Source of the DNA: Skeletonema tropicum
Lineage: Eukaryota > Bacillariophyta > Thalassiosirophyceae > Thalassiosirales > Thalassiosiraceae
Direction of reading: 5' to 3'
DNA length: 64,000 nt
Assembly: GCA_037178625.1 (NCBI GenBank)
Contig: CM074128.1
Location: 1,736,001 to 1,800,000 of the forward strand
The position numbers and the translations under genes are program-made. The notes below the pieces were generated by a model. That model made no database searches and was not told where the DNA came from. It saw only the letters and a list, made by a program, of their open reading frames with translations. Shown here one piece after another: positions 23,736 to 35,000 of this stretch; the first letter of the stretch is position 1, and each line of letters opens with the position of its first letter.

Positions 23736-24523
23736 TTATATTTTGTCAATTTTGGAAAAGGCACCACCCCCAGTAACCTTCTTAATCCCCTCCTTCTCCT
23801 TCTCGGCATCACGTGGCCCACTCTGTTCCAACATGCCTGCCATCATGTTTTTATAGGACATTTTCTTCTTCTTCTTTTTCTTCTTTTGTGGTTCAGGCGA
23901 CTGTTGGTTCCACAGTAGCGGTGGTGACAGTAGTGGGAGCCTGCTCAACGGCGGGGGTGTTAGTCGTGGTAGCCGGGGCTGCTGTAGTCGCGGCGACGGC
24001 GGGAGTGGGTGTCGTTGACTGCTTGTGTCGATGCAGGAGGGGCGGTAGAACCACCTTCCTTCTTCACTATTTCATTGTAGCATTTGGAGCAGCAGTCTCC
24101 GGTAGCGTTGCTTCCCTGTATTGGTGGTGATTATAAGAGGAGAGAAGAACGGGTGAGTTGATGATGTGACACGGAAATCATGGAGAATGGAAGAAGACGG
24201 CAGCAGCAAGCAAGGCAGATTGACGCCGACGGCTTTCTAAACTCCTCCACAGCATCAGTAAGGGACCACCGCAGTTGGATGGATGATGGACCAAGGTCCA
24301 CCACAGCGTGCTGTCCAACCCAACGCCGATGCCCCCCGTTGAGTTCAGCCGCCGATCGTGCCAACCGTTCGCTAAAAAAAAAGAACATCACCGAACTAGA
24401 AAGAATTTTAAATCAGCAGCAGAGCAGAGAATCGAGGTCATTATCACTTACGAAGAATCCACAGCCCATTTTGCAGAGCTTGGGCTCTGAGGGGGATGCT
24501 GTTGTTTCGTTTTGGTCGTTCAT
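23736..24523 (-). CDS. A20-type zinc-finger protein with a lysine-rich tail and no AN1 domain
   Basis: Exon 1 (24523-24452) encodes MNDQNETTASPSEPKLCKMG and ends in CGFF. It splices over a 336-bp intron (GTAAGT donor; acceptor ACAG ending at 24116) to GSNATGDCCSKCYNEIVKKE, completing a C-x3-C-x11-C-x2-C A20 finger. A Thr/Ala/Pro linker follows, then a lysine run and the tail MSYKNMMAGMLEQ, KVTGGGAFSKIDKI ending at 23736. Exon 2 needs two +1 frame changes: one between about 24080 and 23953, one near 23905-23895. A20 fingers bind ubiquitin in stress-associated proteins, usually with a C-terminal AN1 finger, which is absent here. The short first exon makes this gene easy to miss. Function beyond ubiquitin binding is inference. 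Confidence 0.72.
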
Positions 24524-24894
24524 GATGGTTGTATTGTTAGTATTGTGGCTTGTCTATGACGGAGCGTCGATTCTTGCTTTATGGCGTGTGTGTGCGGAAA
24601 AAAGAAGTTCGAAAGCGAATCCGGGAGGAGGTTGCATGGCGCCAGGTTCTTTAAAAACTGTGTCGTAGTAGAATGACCCCCTTATGCGCGACTAAAACTT
24701 AGATGACCCCTGAATTATACCCAAACCTAAACTTTTGGATGCCACATTCCTCGCTGTCAAAAAATTAGGCGCGTACTGTCTCAGCTGAGATCAATCATCA
24801 CCGAACAAGATCAACAACCTCTCGTGAAATTTGTCTGCCCTTGCCCTCGCCTCCCGGAAGTTGATGGCCTCGCTGCCGGCGTCGCAGAGAGGAC
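24524..24894. other. Intergenic region upstream of the A20 gene
   Basis: No gene supported. An open frame beginning at 24831 runs into the adjacent MITE and shows no domain. Confidence 0.35.
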
Positions 24895-25124
24895 CAAGGG
24901 TAAATAAGCAGGGTTGGCGTCGTTTTGTGAAATTTCAAAATCAATTTACCATCTCGTCCGCTAACCGGTATTCGAATTTAGCGATTATTCACATGTTCCG
25001 ATGTATCGCTCCTATGATCCGCAGTGATCCGGAAACGGCATCGAAGTTACCTAAGACTCAGCATTTTTTATTAGGTAAAATTTTGGCGGGAACTGTCGTC
25101 GCCAACCCTGCTTATTTACCCTTG
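24895..25124. mobile_element. 230-bp hAT-type MITE with 25-bp TIRs and 8-bp duplication
   Basis: The first 25 bp (beginning CAAGGGTAAATAAGCAGGG) are the exact reverse complement of the last 25 bp. Both ends are flanked by the octamer GAGAGGAC (24887-24894 and 25125-25132). An 8-bp duplication with CA..G termini fits the hAT superfamily, but the termini differ from the complete hAT at 4606, so a different autonomous partner must mobilise it. It lies 50 bp upstream of the next start codon. Confidence 0.93.
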
Positions 25125-25174
25125 GAGAGGACAACATGTTGTCGTATTAGAAGTACATAGCTGTATCGCTTGCA

Positions 25175-26885
25175 ATGCCTTGCAGTAACCCCACCTGCCG
25201 CCATCGAAAGCGTAAGCTTCGACCACTCGTAATTTCCATCCTACCCTCACCCAATGAGGCAGGAAATTGGGACTTTACTAGGAAGGCCTTTCCAATCCTG
25301 TCTCCAGAGCTCATTGGCGCAGCGGGCAATGATGACGACTCATCATCCAAACGTAGTAGCCGCCATGAACAAATCACGCGAATGTTCACAACACATCCAT
25401 CACTCTCCGCTCATTTCGAGCCACCTGTCTTCTCACCGGGTGTTCCATCACGTGAGATTCGGAATAGATTAAAGTTGATGGAGTATGCGAATCAAGCTGG
25501 ATTATTGCCTGAGTTGGAGTGGCAGCTGATTTGTAAGGCTCTCAATGAACAATTGTCGCCAATGGCAGACAATAATTGTAGTGACGTAATAACACAAGAT
25601 CTATCTAATCTGGAACTCTCTCAAGAGAGTATCAAAGGTGAAACTCAACAAGTCATTGATCCATTCAAGTATCTTGTCACCACTACACGTATCAAACCAT
25701 CATCTACAGACGACGCCAATTGTGAACAAGCTAGCGCAACAACAGGCACAATAGCAAGCACCAAAGCAAAGAAGAAAAAGGTAAAAAAGAATCAACATGA
25801 AACAAAATCACTCATTCCAATCTCACCTAATCGACGTGGAGCGGCCGAAGACATTTCTGTTCCCTACAGTGTGGAATTGTGGAGGAAGTCCAAGACACTC
25901 AATCGTGATAGATCTGTATTTGGATGTTCTCTTGCCCACTTGATTGCAATGAAAACATTGATTGGTGACGACTATGACAAAAGTGAGGATCTATCCTCAC
26001 ATGATGATGCAAAGTTTGATTTCATTCTGGAGGACAATGTAAGAGCATTTGTTGGGTTGGAAGACGATAATGATGGCTGTGAATGTGCCTGTCGTATTTG
26101 GGATTTGATAGAAGCCAGCAACAATGCTCAAGATAAACCGCACTTGAGGTATTATGGCTGGCTAGGCTCAAAGCCGAATCTATCATGGCTCTACAACAAT
26201 CATATCCCAAGAAAAGCCTTTGCAAGTGGAGGAGAAAGTGGCAGGATATTTCCATTTCCTACGAACAATGACTTTTTGTTGGATTCGATAGATGGAACTG
26301 TTCCAAAACTTGCTTCGAGTGAAACAACGAACAAAGATCCCAACGAAGAGTCATCAAAACAACCAAGTTTCTCTACACCTGGCGGCACCTGCAATATGGG
26401 GCATGTTTGCATACACCATCTCACCAGCAGCGTATCATTCACTTATCACACAACTTCAGAATGATGTTGGCATGTTAATGTGGAAAGGGAAGCGAATGAG
26501 AGCGTTTCAAGCAAAAGCTATCGACAAGATAATACCACGGACTGTTCGTGAAGTATATGGTGAGATGAGTGTCCATCTATCTGACAAGGTTGCGTTTGTG
26601 AGGTGCCCCATGTTAGGTTCTCTGCTTCACAAACAGTGGGAGCAAGGATTTTGTGAGAGCACCGAATTACAGTACGCATTGTCAAGTCATGGAGAAGGCT
26701 TCAATGTATGGGACAATGTCTGGCTGGAGGAGGTTGAACGCCTATTGGTAGAGTATCGCAAGAAGAATGGAAAGTGGATTAGAAAAGAAGACATTCAAGG
26801 CAAATCATCCAAGTCGAAATCCAACGGATCAGCGAGAAGCAGAAGTCCATCTCCTGTCAATATTGTAACTCTGTCACTCTTTAGT
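25175..26885 (+). CDS. GT25-like glycosyltransferase with one +1 frame change
   Basis: The N-terminal part reads PLVISILPSPNEAGNWDFTRKAF, then FGCSLAHLIAMKTL and FDFILEDNVRAF, resembling the G-C-x-L-S-H and LEDD(V) motifs of family 25 glycosyltransferases. Then RYYGWLG and, after a frame change, APAIWGMFAYTISPAAYHSLI, the family's W-G-x-x-A-Y-x-I-S block, and a C-terminal VRCPMLGS region. The +1 change is at about 26380-26390, without splice sites. The usual second Asp of the DDV motif is Asn here. No stop separates it from the following methyltransferase frame, so the given end is the domain boundary rather than a stop codon. Family assignment is moderate; acceptor unknown. Confidence 0.6.
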
Positions 26886-27797
26886 ATGATATTGCTGATG
26901 AATGTGTTTGCGTCTGCATTCACATCATCAAGAACCACTGCAAAACGGAAAGACACTTTACACCTGCCATCTATAATGAAAGCAAGTACCGAATCTGTCC
27001 TTCCAAACAACGAGGAGCGACAGAGGGCAAAGCTCGGGCATGTACCAATTATCTCTAGGACAATCCCAATCGCTGATGACATGACTGTGACAGTTTGGGA
27101 GATGGAGAAACCATCTGAGATTATCCAAGAATGGTGGTCTATCGACGAAAGCGAACGGACAAGCCGTGTTGGTGATCCATTTGGAGTGATTATGTGGCCT
27201 GGCTCAATATTGGCAAGCCGAGAGCTCATGAAGCAGCAGCAAACTGTCTCAAACGCCACTGTCTTGGTTCTTGGTGCTGGCACAGGCGTGGAAGCTCAGG
27301 CAGCGGCGTTGTTAGGGGCCAAAAAAGTGATTGCAACCGACATAAACCCGCTTTCCTTACAACTACTAGAATATGGAGCTGCAAAAATAGAAACGATTGG
27401 GCCCGGCGTTGTGGAAGCAAAGTACTTTGACCTATTTTCCAGCGACCCATTGCCGGAGTGTGACATCCTAGTGGCCGCAGATACATTATACAATTCTGAT
27501 CTTGCGAAGCAGGTTGGTCATCGTCTCCACGAAGCTATTATCCGTTCATTTGAAGATGGGCAAACTCCCACTAAAATCATAGTGACTGACTCACAAAAGT
27601 TTCACGGGACAAATTTCCTCGAGGAGCAAGAAATGATAGATTTGAATGCGATATTCCAAGAAGGCAAATGGAAGCCACTGCAGTGGGAGCTTGAAACTCT
27701 AAATAATTTTTGTGGATCGGGCGTTTTGATAGATGATGATCAAACATACGATGTGGATGTCCGCGTTATTCGTTGGGGCTGGGATGACAAAAAATGA
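26886..27797 (+). CDS. Plastid-type METTL16-fold (Methyltransf_16) protein methyltransferase
   Basis: Starting at ATG 26886 gives 303 residues beginning MILLMNVFASAFTSS, a short signal peptide with the ASAF motif of diatom plastid presequences. The core has FGVIMWPGSILASREL, then the SAM motif VLVLGAGTGVEAQAAALLGA, ATDINPLSLQLLEYGA, and DILVAADTLYN, matching the lysine methyltransferase family that includes ETFB-KMT and calmodulin-KMT. The upstream frame is open into the glycosyltransferase, but TCACTCTTTAG immediately before the ATG looks like a splice acceptor or leader. I therefore infer a separate gene or alternative start. Substrate unknown. Confidence 0.7.
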   Translation: MILLMNVFASAFTSSRTTAKRKDTLHLPSIMKASTESVLPNNEERQRAKLGHVPIISRTIPIADDMTVTVWEMEKPSEIIQEWWSIDESERTSRVGDPFGVIMWPGSILASRELMKQQQTVSNATVLVLGAGTGVEAQAAALLGAKKVIATDINPLSLQLLEYGAAKIETIGPGVVEAKYFDLFSSDPLPECDILVAADTLYNSDLAKQVGHRLHEAIIRSFEDGQTPTKIIVTDSQKFHGTNFLEEQEMIDLNAIFQEGKWKPLQWELETLNNFCGSGVLIDDDQTYDVDVRVIRWGWDDKK

Positions 27798-27951
27798 TGT
27801 TTCTATTCAGTTTCGCTACTAATTCATTTCAATTAGCAAATATTTCGCTAGCCACTTGCTTTCACATAGAAAGAGACATCAACATGCGGTATCTAACATA
27901 TGACGAAACAAGGATAGATGATTCAATTTCCGTGCGTCAACGATAAACCCC

Positions 27952-29646
27952 TTATTCATCAATAGACTGAACTTCGACAATAAACTCTTCCCTTGCTAGC
28001 TTGGCATCTTGCAGCACTGCTTCGGGGTCATCTCCGATTAGCCAGCAGTAGGCAGCAAAAGACATAATATCCCTAGCCCTAACTACCTTGTCCCCAATCT
28101 TTCTCAACATGACTGAATCGTGATAGGTAGACAAGCGATTGAAGTCATCACCCTTGATTCCAACTAGAATTCCATTCTTGTCAGATGGGACGAATGCTTG
28201 CACACACTTTCTTGCAGGAGAGAACGAAGGAGGCATTCTCACGGGGAAGCCACAATGAGCATCAACTATAGCATCAAATGGATGCCAGCCAATGATTGTA
28301 TTCTCAGCCATGATTGCCTTGCGTCCTCCAGCAAGCCTAGCTCCAACTTCGATCATAACAGGATTGATCCACTTGTTGCGCTTCTCGTCAAATTCAGCCT
28401 TAATTTCGACATGAGCCATACCGTATTTGATTCCAACAGCTCTGCAAACACCCTCTGCATAGCGAACAAGCTCAGCGTATGCTCTGGATTGAGGATCAAC
28501 CATCTCTTGAAATGTATTCACCATGGTACCGTCGGTGTTAATCTTGTGGTACATCCAAATGTCAGTCACCTGTACTCCACGAGGTGTGGTGGGCGATGCC
28601 ACAAGATTCAAGGCAAACTCTTCACCTCCAATGAATTCCTCAAGAAGTGCATACTGTGTTTTGCGTCCATCAGGTCCAACTCCTCTAACGATATGGGCGG
28701 AAGATTCCATGGCTTCTTTCTCATTCTTACAGATAAAGACATCACTTGTACCCATACCACGAGGAGTCTTCACCACAACAGGATATTGTAGCTCAAGCTC
28801 CTCCACTGCTTCAATGATATCTTTTCCTTGTCCATGTGTCAAACGAGCATATTTGGCGATTCTTAGACCTGCATTTGCCACAGCCAACTTCATCAAACCC
28901 TTATCACGCCTAGCACCAGCAAGTCCAAGATCATTCACGTTACTGAGACCCAACAAGGCTCCAAGAATATCAGAAAAATCTACTGCAGCTTCTCGGCAAG
29001 GGATGACACCTAAGAATCTGAGGTTTTGCTGAGCTTCAATTGTCTTGAGATTGGCAGCACATTCCACCACATCGAACTTGCTTCCATATGGTGGCTCATA
29101 GACTTGGTGCATACCAACTTCAAGGAGGGCTTGAGCCGTTGGGTAGAAATCAATGAGTGCCTTGGACCCATCGTTTGGCTTGGGAATAACTGCCAAGACC
29201 ATGAGACCACGCTTCTTACCAGCTTCAATGAGATGGATACAATCAGGAATGCGGGGGTCGAGGAGCACGATTGCATTCTGAAGGATGTTCTCTGCATCGA
29301 TAAAATTTCTAGGCTCTTTGACAACCTCCGTAGCGATAACACGATGGTTCACGATTTCATCACCGTCATCAGTAAAGGGAGTTTCACCCAAAGTGGCAAG
29401 GGTAGGTTGCTTGTCAATGTTGTTTTGATTGTGGAATGCAGCGCCGATGAGTGCTTCGTGATGCTCAGCAAGATCGACGGACACGTCATCATTATGTTCA
29501 TTTGATGTGCCATTGGCAACGACGGGGGGGACAACATCATCAGAGATGATTGCTTGAGGAGCAAGCACGGCTTCGGATACAGATCGGTTGCGGTAGTGTT
29601 GAGATTCGCCCCTGGTGGGAGATAGAGTTAAATCTTGGTCGGTCAT
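27952..29646 (-). CDS. ATP-grasp domain ligase-like protein
   Basis: Single exon, 564 residues from ATG 29646 (MTDQDLTLSP); an in-frame ATG 17 codons upstream is less likely. The N-terminal about 110 residues are disordered. The ATP-grasp core shows YPVVVKTPRGMGTSDVFICK (ATP-binding lysine and glycine loop), LLEEFIGGEEFALNLVAS, then HVEIKAEFDE and PVMIEVGARLAGG, which carry the metal-binding Glu and Asn-like residues. A preceding Rossmann-like preATP domain contains VLDPRIPDCIHLIEAGKKRGL. The family makes amide bonds (carnosine synthase, dapdiamide and biotin-carboxylase-like enzymes). The substrate cannot be told from sequence. Confidence 0.85.
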   Translation of the reverse strand: MTDQDLTLSPTRGESQHYRNRSVSEAVLAPQAIISDDVVPPVVANGTSNEHNDDVSVDLAEHHEALIGAAFHNQNNIDKQPTLATLGETPFTDDGDEIVNHRVIATEVVKEPRNFIDAENILQNAIVLLDPRIPDCIHLIEAGKKRGLMVLAVIPKPNDGSKALIDFYPTAQALLEVGMHQVYEPPYGSKFDVVECAANLKTIEAQQNLRFLGVIPCREAAVDFSDILGALLGLSNVNDLGLAGARRDKGLMKLAVANAGLRIAKYARLTHGQGKDIIEAVEELELQYPVVVKTPRGMGTSDVFICKNEKEAMESSAHIVRGVGPDGRKTQYALLEEFIGGEEFALNLVASPTTPRGVQVTDIWMYHKINTDGTMVNTFQEMVDPQSRAYAELVRYAEGVCRAVGIKYGMAHVEIKAEFDEKRNKWINPVMIEVGARLAGGRKAIMAENTIIGWHPFDAIVDAHCGFPVRMPPSFSPARKCVQAFVPSDKNGILVGIKGDDFNRLSTYHDSVMLRKIGDKVVRARDIMSFAAYCWLIGDDPEAVLQDAKLAREEFIVEVQSIDE

Positions 29647-30234
29647 TGTCGTTGGTGTTTTGTGTGTAGGTTTTCGGAACAGAAAAATTATGAGCAATGC
29701 TAAAGATTATGATACTGCTGAATGCTGCATTATGCAGCCAGATGTGCTGGCTGTGCAACTCCATCCATCCATAGATTCGGAGTTGATTGAAAGATTCCCA
29801 ATTCCAATTCCCGGGTGATCTCAATCGATCTCAATGGATGCAGATGCAGATGAATAAATGCTAGACTGCTCCAAATTATTTCAAGAAGCAGCTCGCTTAT
29901 AGCATCTAGCCACAACTCTGTCATAACGACAACAGGTACAGAAAAATGTAGTCACAGTGACAAATGAGAAGAAAGTAGTCACAGTGACAAATGAGAAGAA
30001 AAGTGCTTGAGCATACTATTCCGCAATCGCACGCATCCAAGACCAAGCAAATGCGCAAGATGGCTCGGTCACTTTGGTATCTTATACTCACTACAGCAGA
30101 GTGCCCAAGCAACATCCCACCAGACAATAAGAGTAACAACTAGATCCACGGCCACACATCGCTCCTCTCATAAATCAATCTGAAAAAAAAAGTTAAAAAG
30201 CAGCAAATAAATCAAAAACAGCAAACAATACGCA
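29647..30234. promoter_or_regulatory. Divergent intergenic region, ATP-grasp and MsrB-like genes
   Basis: Contains the 27-bp tandem duplication listed at 29948. No gene seen. Confidence 0.35.
29948..30001. repeat. Perfect 27-bp tandem duplication
   Basis: Two adjacent identical copies of a unit starting GTAGTCACAGTGACAAATGA. Each contains the palindrome GTCACAGTGAC, so the pair could double a protein-binding site. Confidence 0.95.
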
Positions 30235-30768
30235 ATGAGTTCAACAAGCATCACCACACAACCGTATCAAGCACCAGCCGTCATGGGACTAGTTATTCCC
30301 TTGATGGGACCAGAGTCTATTATGAGCAAGAAGGCTCATGGGACAAGCGCAACACCTGTACAACAGAATCTACGATGGAATGTTGATCGAGATGTTGCCG
30401 ACAGAATCTGCAATTTCAATCGTCACTACGCTGAACATTCTGGCTACTTCAAGACCGTACCAGAGTTCATGAACGAGACGAATGATACGCCAGCTGACAA
30501 AGAAATCACTTTCTACGATTCCAACACTGGAAAACCTCTATTCTATGCACCACGTGGGCGCACTATGGAAGAATTTATCAGGGAAAGTCGCAATCATGGC
30601 TGGCCTAGCTTCAGAGATGAGGAAGTCGAGTGGGAGAATGTCCGTCTGTTGATGAATGGCGAGACTGTGAGTGTGGATGGAACTCACCTGGGCCATAACC
30701 TACCCGACGGCAAAGGATCTCGCTATTGTATCAATCTTGTATGTGTGGCAGGCAATCCAACAAAGTAA
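30235..30768 (+). CDS. MsrB/SelR-like methionine sulfoxide reductase, copy without signal peptide
   Basis: Single exon, 177 residues. The C-terminal block HGWPSF, GTHLGHNLPDGKGSRYCIN matches MsrB: catalytic Cys about 165 in RYCIN, with the substrate Trp and His conserved. The zinc CxxC pairs of typical MsrB are absent; a second Cys follows five residues after the first. MsrB reduces methionine-R-sulfoxide. Almost identical to the gene at 42652 from MGPESIMSKK onward, with mainly synonymous differences, so a recent duplicate. This copy has a different 30-residue N-terminus without a hydrophobic signal, including a 7-residue insertion before the second MGPES. Probable cytosolic location is inference. 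Confidence 0.82.
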   Translation: MSSTSITTQPYQAPAVMGLVIPLMGPESIMSKKAHGTSATPVQQNLRWNVDRDVADRICNFNRHYAEHSGYFKTVPEFMNETNDTPADKEITFYDSNTGKPLFYAPRGRTMEEFIRESRNHGWPSFRDEEVEWENVRLLMNGETVSVDGTHLGHNLPDGKGSRYCINLVCVAGNPTK

Positions 30769-30968
30769 GGACGTGAGTAAGTAGGCAAGAGCACAGTTGT
30801 AGATAGATGAGAGATGAGCAATGCTTTAGACCATTCTTAGCACATTTATTGGTCATATCCTGTAAACTTATTTGGATGCATATTCGAGAGCATCAGCTCG
30901 TCACAACATCATTTTTCACCACGGTTCACGCCTCGCGTGTTTTTACCATTATCACCTTCTTCTTCTCT

Positions 30969-31595
30969 TCATGCTTCCCAAAACTTATCCTGGACACTTT
31001 TCATCATAGCATCTACATCCTCACTGTATTTCGCAGGAATATTCTTAAGTGTACCATAGAAAAGAGAATTTTGTTTCACTTCCGTGTCTGCAAAGTATGA
31101 AACTCCCGCTGTTGTATACTCATCAATTGAGAGGCTTCCATCTCCATTGGTATCAATAATCTTGAAGACTAACTTTGCATCCTCCTCCAATACACCAATT
31201 GGCTTGATTATGAGAAAGTAAAACTCTTCCCAACTCAATTTACCGTCTTCATTTACGTCAGCAGCTTCGAAGATTGGTTTGGCAAGAAGACGAAAGATCA
31301 ACCGGAATCCTGGTAGTCTCGATTGGAAAACAAAGTAGCTTGCCCATCTCTCTTTGCTCTTTCCTGCAAAGCCGAATAAAGTCATTGCGTTGAAAATTAT
31401 TCGGGCTTGCGATTCGAGCTTTGCCTTCTTTTTATCAGTTAGTGGATTCCCGCTCTCGGCGAAGTTTTCCACGCCTTTTTCTGCCCACAGCACGAGATCG
31501 TTACTTTCAACTTTTCCATTGTTGTCAAAGTCCAGGAAATCAAAATAGCGTTCAAGCAGTTAGCGCTGGAATGTAGTATCTCTGCAGCAAGGCAT
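30969..31595 (-). CDS. EF-hand calcium-binding protein with an early in-frame stop
   Basis: Three EF-hands read in one frame: DFDNNGKVESND, ADVNEDGKLSWEE and IDTNGDGSLSIDE, in the layout of sarcoplasmic-type calcium sensors. The frame runs from an ATG at 31595 (MPCCRDTTFQR), but the twelfth codon is TAA (31562-31560) before LLERYFDFLDFD. No splice acceptor lies after the stop that would rescue the first EF-hand, and the first later Met is inside the second half of the protein. Either a nonsense mutation, an unseen upstream exon or a sequence error. Binding residues in the loops are otherwise intact. Confidence 0.65.
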
Positions 31596-32049
31596 GGTAT
31601 CCGGATACTGACTGGGAATTGTGCTAGGAATGATCTATGTACTTATGCGTTCGTCGCAGCGGCTGGGCAGTGTTACTGACTATCGTAAATAAAAGATCAG
31701 GGATGGAAGACGATTCCATGATAGCATTAGTAGAGATGCGTAAGATCATCGTGCGAGTATATAAGATGCGTAAGGCAGTGTACCCCGATACCAATGAGTG
31801 ATGGCCTAGAGAGCGAACACCAAGACACAACTGTATGTCCCTACGTAGGAATTCAAAGTGAAGGACTACCCTCATCGCGAACCGCGAAAAGAAAGTCAAA
31901 AGTTTTTGAATGCTTTCAAAAAATGAAAAATGAGAAACCTCTCCTCTCTCCTGCTTCACCTTCAAGGGTAGGTACATGTCGTGGATGCAACGCAGGTCTA
32001 CTTGTAGTACTTCCATCAAGCCCATGCAACAACACAACATCTCCCCATC
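31596..32049. promoter_or_regulatory. Divergent intergenic region, EF-hand and PH-domain genes
   Basis: No supported gene. An open frame at 31794-32072 overlaps the next start codon in another phase and shows no domain. Confidence 0.35.
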
Positions 32050-35000
32050 ATGGAACAGAGCGAGAGATATAAGCAAGAATACTATCATAACATGGGCTTT
32101 GGTGAGTTCCCACCTACACCTCAAATAATGAGGCAGCCACAGCCGTCGAGCAGAATTCGGTTTGCAGACGATACGAAGCCATCTGCGAGGGAATATTATG
32201 ATAACAACATTAGCTTACGAAGAAGAGATAATATATCCGACAAAACGAAGCAAGTGCTTGTCCTGGGCGGGGATGGCTCTGGTGGACAGAGTAGGCAACA
32301 ACATACGCCTCATCACAACAATAACCCACTTCCTTCTAAGCAAAATAACAGAATAATGATGTCATCATCTACGCCATCAGCATCACAAGCCAATAATACT
32401 CTCGACTTTTCCATGATTGCCACGCCAGGTGGGCAGCGGCTTGCTAGAGTAATGGTCAATGATGAAACTGGCTCTTACACAACATCTGAATCATCTTCTC
32501 ATTTTGCTACTCCATTTACAAACATGTTACGTGGTGTAGTTTCTAGTACTCCTGGAATATTAACATCGGCTACTGAAGCTTCGAAGTATAACAGCAAAAA
32601 CGAAAATAATGTTGGCAATAACAAAAACAACAATAATAATGACGATGAAGAGGAATGCACAGCAATAACATTCGCAAAATCAGCTCCACACAGCGGCTAC
32701 CTCAAAAAATTGGGGAAAAATATACACTCATTCAAAAGGCGATTCTTTGTATTGAAACCATCTACACATTTATATTACTTTATGAGTCCCAATGATGTTG
32801 AACCACGGGGATGCATTGATCTGGATAATTTTGTTGAGGGCAGTGGTGGAGGGGGTTGTCAAGTGAATGAGATTGGAGTGTTGCCTGATGGTACATTTCG
32901 GTTTGAGTTAGTATTTGAGGAGGAAGAGCAAAATCTCAATGATGCTAGACTAGATGATGGAGATGACAATATATTAGAAACAAAGAACAGCAGTAGCAGT
33001 CAACGCATCGTATTAGAAGCACGAACAGAAGAGATTGGGCGAGAATGGATATCGAAGATTAAATCAGAACGATTATCTATTGCAAAGGGCCAAGTAGATC
33101 AATTGAGCACATCATTGGAAAAATCAGAGGCAGCACGCGCACAATGGGAGGAGACTGCATCAGATGAAAAACGTAGGGCAAACGAAGCCGAAGTTTCGCG
33201 TAATGTGGCAATTGCAGAAGCCAAAAGCTGGGAGGGGAGGTTTAGAGATTTAAATGAGGCCATTCTATTGTTGGTTCGTGATACATCAATGACATCAGAA
33301 GTCGAAAATGATAGTGGAGAATCGTCATCAACTGATTTTTTAAGGGATTCTTTACAAGGGCTTGAGTTGAATGGCACAAACTATGGCGATGTATCTGATG
33401 CATTTCAGCGACTACGCGATGATTACAACGAAACTCGAAAGAAGAAAGAATATGCAAATGAAACAATAATAAAACTACAGCAGAGATTGGAAGAGGCAGA
33501 AGAACGTGTAACCAAGGCAGAATCTGAACTAACTCAAGTTCAGGAGAATGCTCGAGCTATGCAGAATGATCTGAAAAGAGTTAAACGCGAGAAGAAGATT
33601 TTAGTGAAGGAAGTTAAAACTCTACATGAGAACAGAAGGCAACAGGAAATTGAAAACAATAACTTGAGGCAGCATCAATTAGATCAGCAAAGCAATAATG
33701 CGCCGTCCATCAAGAGTAATGAGGATCAAAGACGTCTCATCCTCGAGCTGGAGGAACACGTCATGTCTGGTTTACGACTCAGTGAACAATTCCTACATCT
33801 GAATGGAATTGATCCTTCTGAGGTAGGTGATTTCGACAGCAGCATTCAGACAAGTAGTAAGGCAAGCGATATATCTCCACTACGTCGACGAAGGATACCT
33901 GCTGTGATACGCGCAAAACCAGAAATACTTGGTGATGATATTGACAGTATCCAAGCTAGCAGTAAAGCCAGCGATATGTCGCCACTTCGCCAAATGCATA
34001 ACAAAACGAATGTCTCTCCTCTTGCACGTCTATCCCAGTCTAATGCTACTTTGCAACGCAATCATCAAATGAGTAATTTGCTTGATGACGATGATGACGA
34101 AGAAGAAGCTGGAGAAGAGGAGTTGGAGCCATCTGAAACACAAGTAACTTCGCGGTCAGATCAAGACGACATATCCAAACCGGAAGCTCAATCAGGTGAC
34201 GAGGAATCAGTAAAACAGAATTTGAATGAGATATTTGCAGAGGAACCACAAAGAGAGGCGTTTGAGCAAGCAACGATACAACCACCAAAACAGAAAGGCA
34301 CAACAAACGATGCCTCGAGTTCAACCAAAGAGGTAGCGTCTGTTCAATCATTGGAATCAGCACGTTCCAAAATCACGGACAATGGTCATGCCACAACCAG
34401 ACTTGTCAAAGATCCTCAGGACGCGAGAAGTCAATCAAGTTCAACTGACCCGACTGATAGCGATGGCGGCGTCTACCATATCACATTCTACAGAAAACGA
34501 CTTGGTTTGCAATTCCAAAAGGTACCTAACGAAATGGGGACGACCACTGGTCTCTTAACCGATGTGTTGATGACTGCCGATGGTTTGGACGCACCTGAAA
34601 CATCCGCAACGGAACTTCAACGTATAGCATCACTGTCTCAGCATTCAAAGAATCGTGGCAATAATCCAGAGATGGAGTCCATCCTTCCCGTCTCTCCGGT
34701 TGATGCTGTCATCGTATGCGGATTCATTGGGTTTGACGACTCTAGTGGAAGTATACGCCCGAAAGTTGGTGCTCGGCTTGTTGCGTTTGACGGCATTCCA
34801 GTGGAAGTCGGACGGTGGACATTCGAGAGTATACGCAAGGCAATCCAAGCAAGAAGCCGCCCGTTGACACTCAGCTTTAGGAATGACACTTTATCACCCA
34901 AGCAACAAGATATCCTCAAAAAAGCACTCAGTGATATTGCAGCTGCTTCACCACAATATCAGTCAATCCCCGCGAACCCACAGTACAATTTACCCAGGTC

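Noticed and set aside
24180..24668. 162-codon plus-strand frame
   Set aside because: It lies over the A20 intron and first exon; the minus-strand A20 finger is the convincing gene.
24831..25160. 109-codon open frame
   Set aside because: It runs into and through the MITE and has no domain.
31794..32072. 92-codon frame before the PH gene
   Set aside because: Overlaps the PH start in another phase and shows no domain; could be an upstream ORF but there is no evidence.
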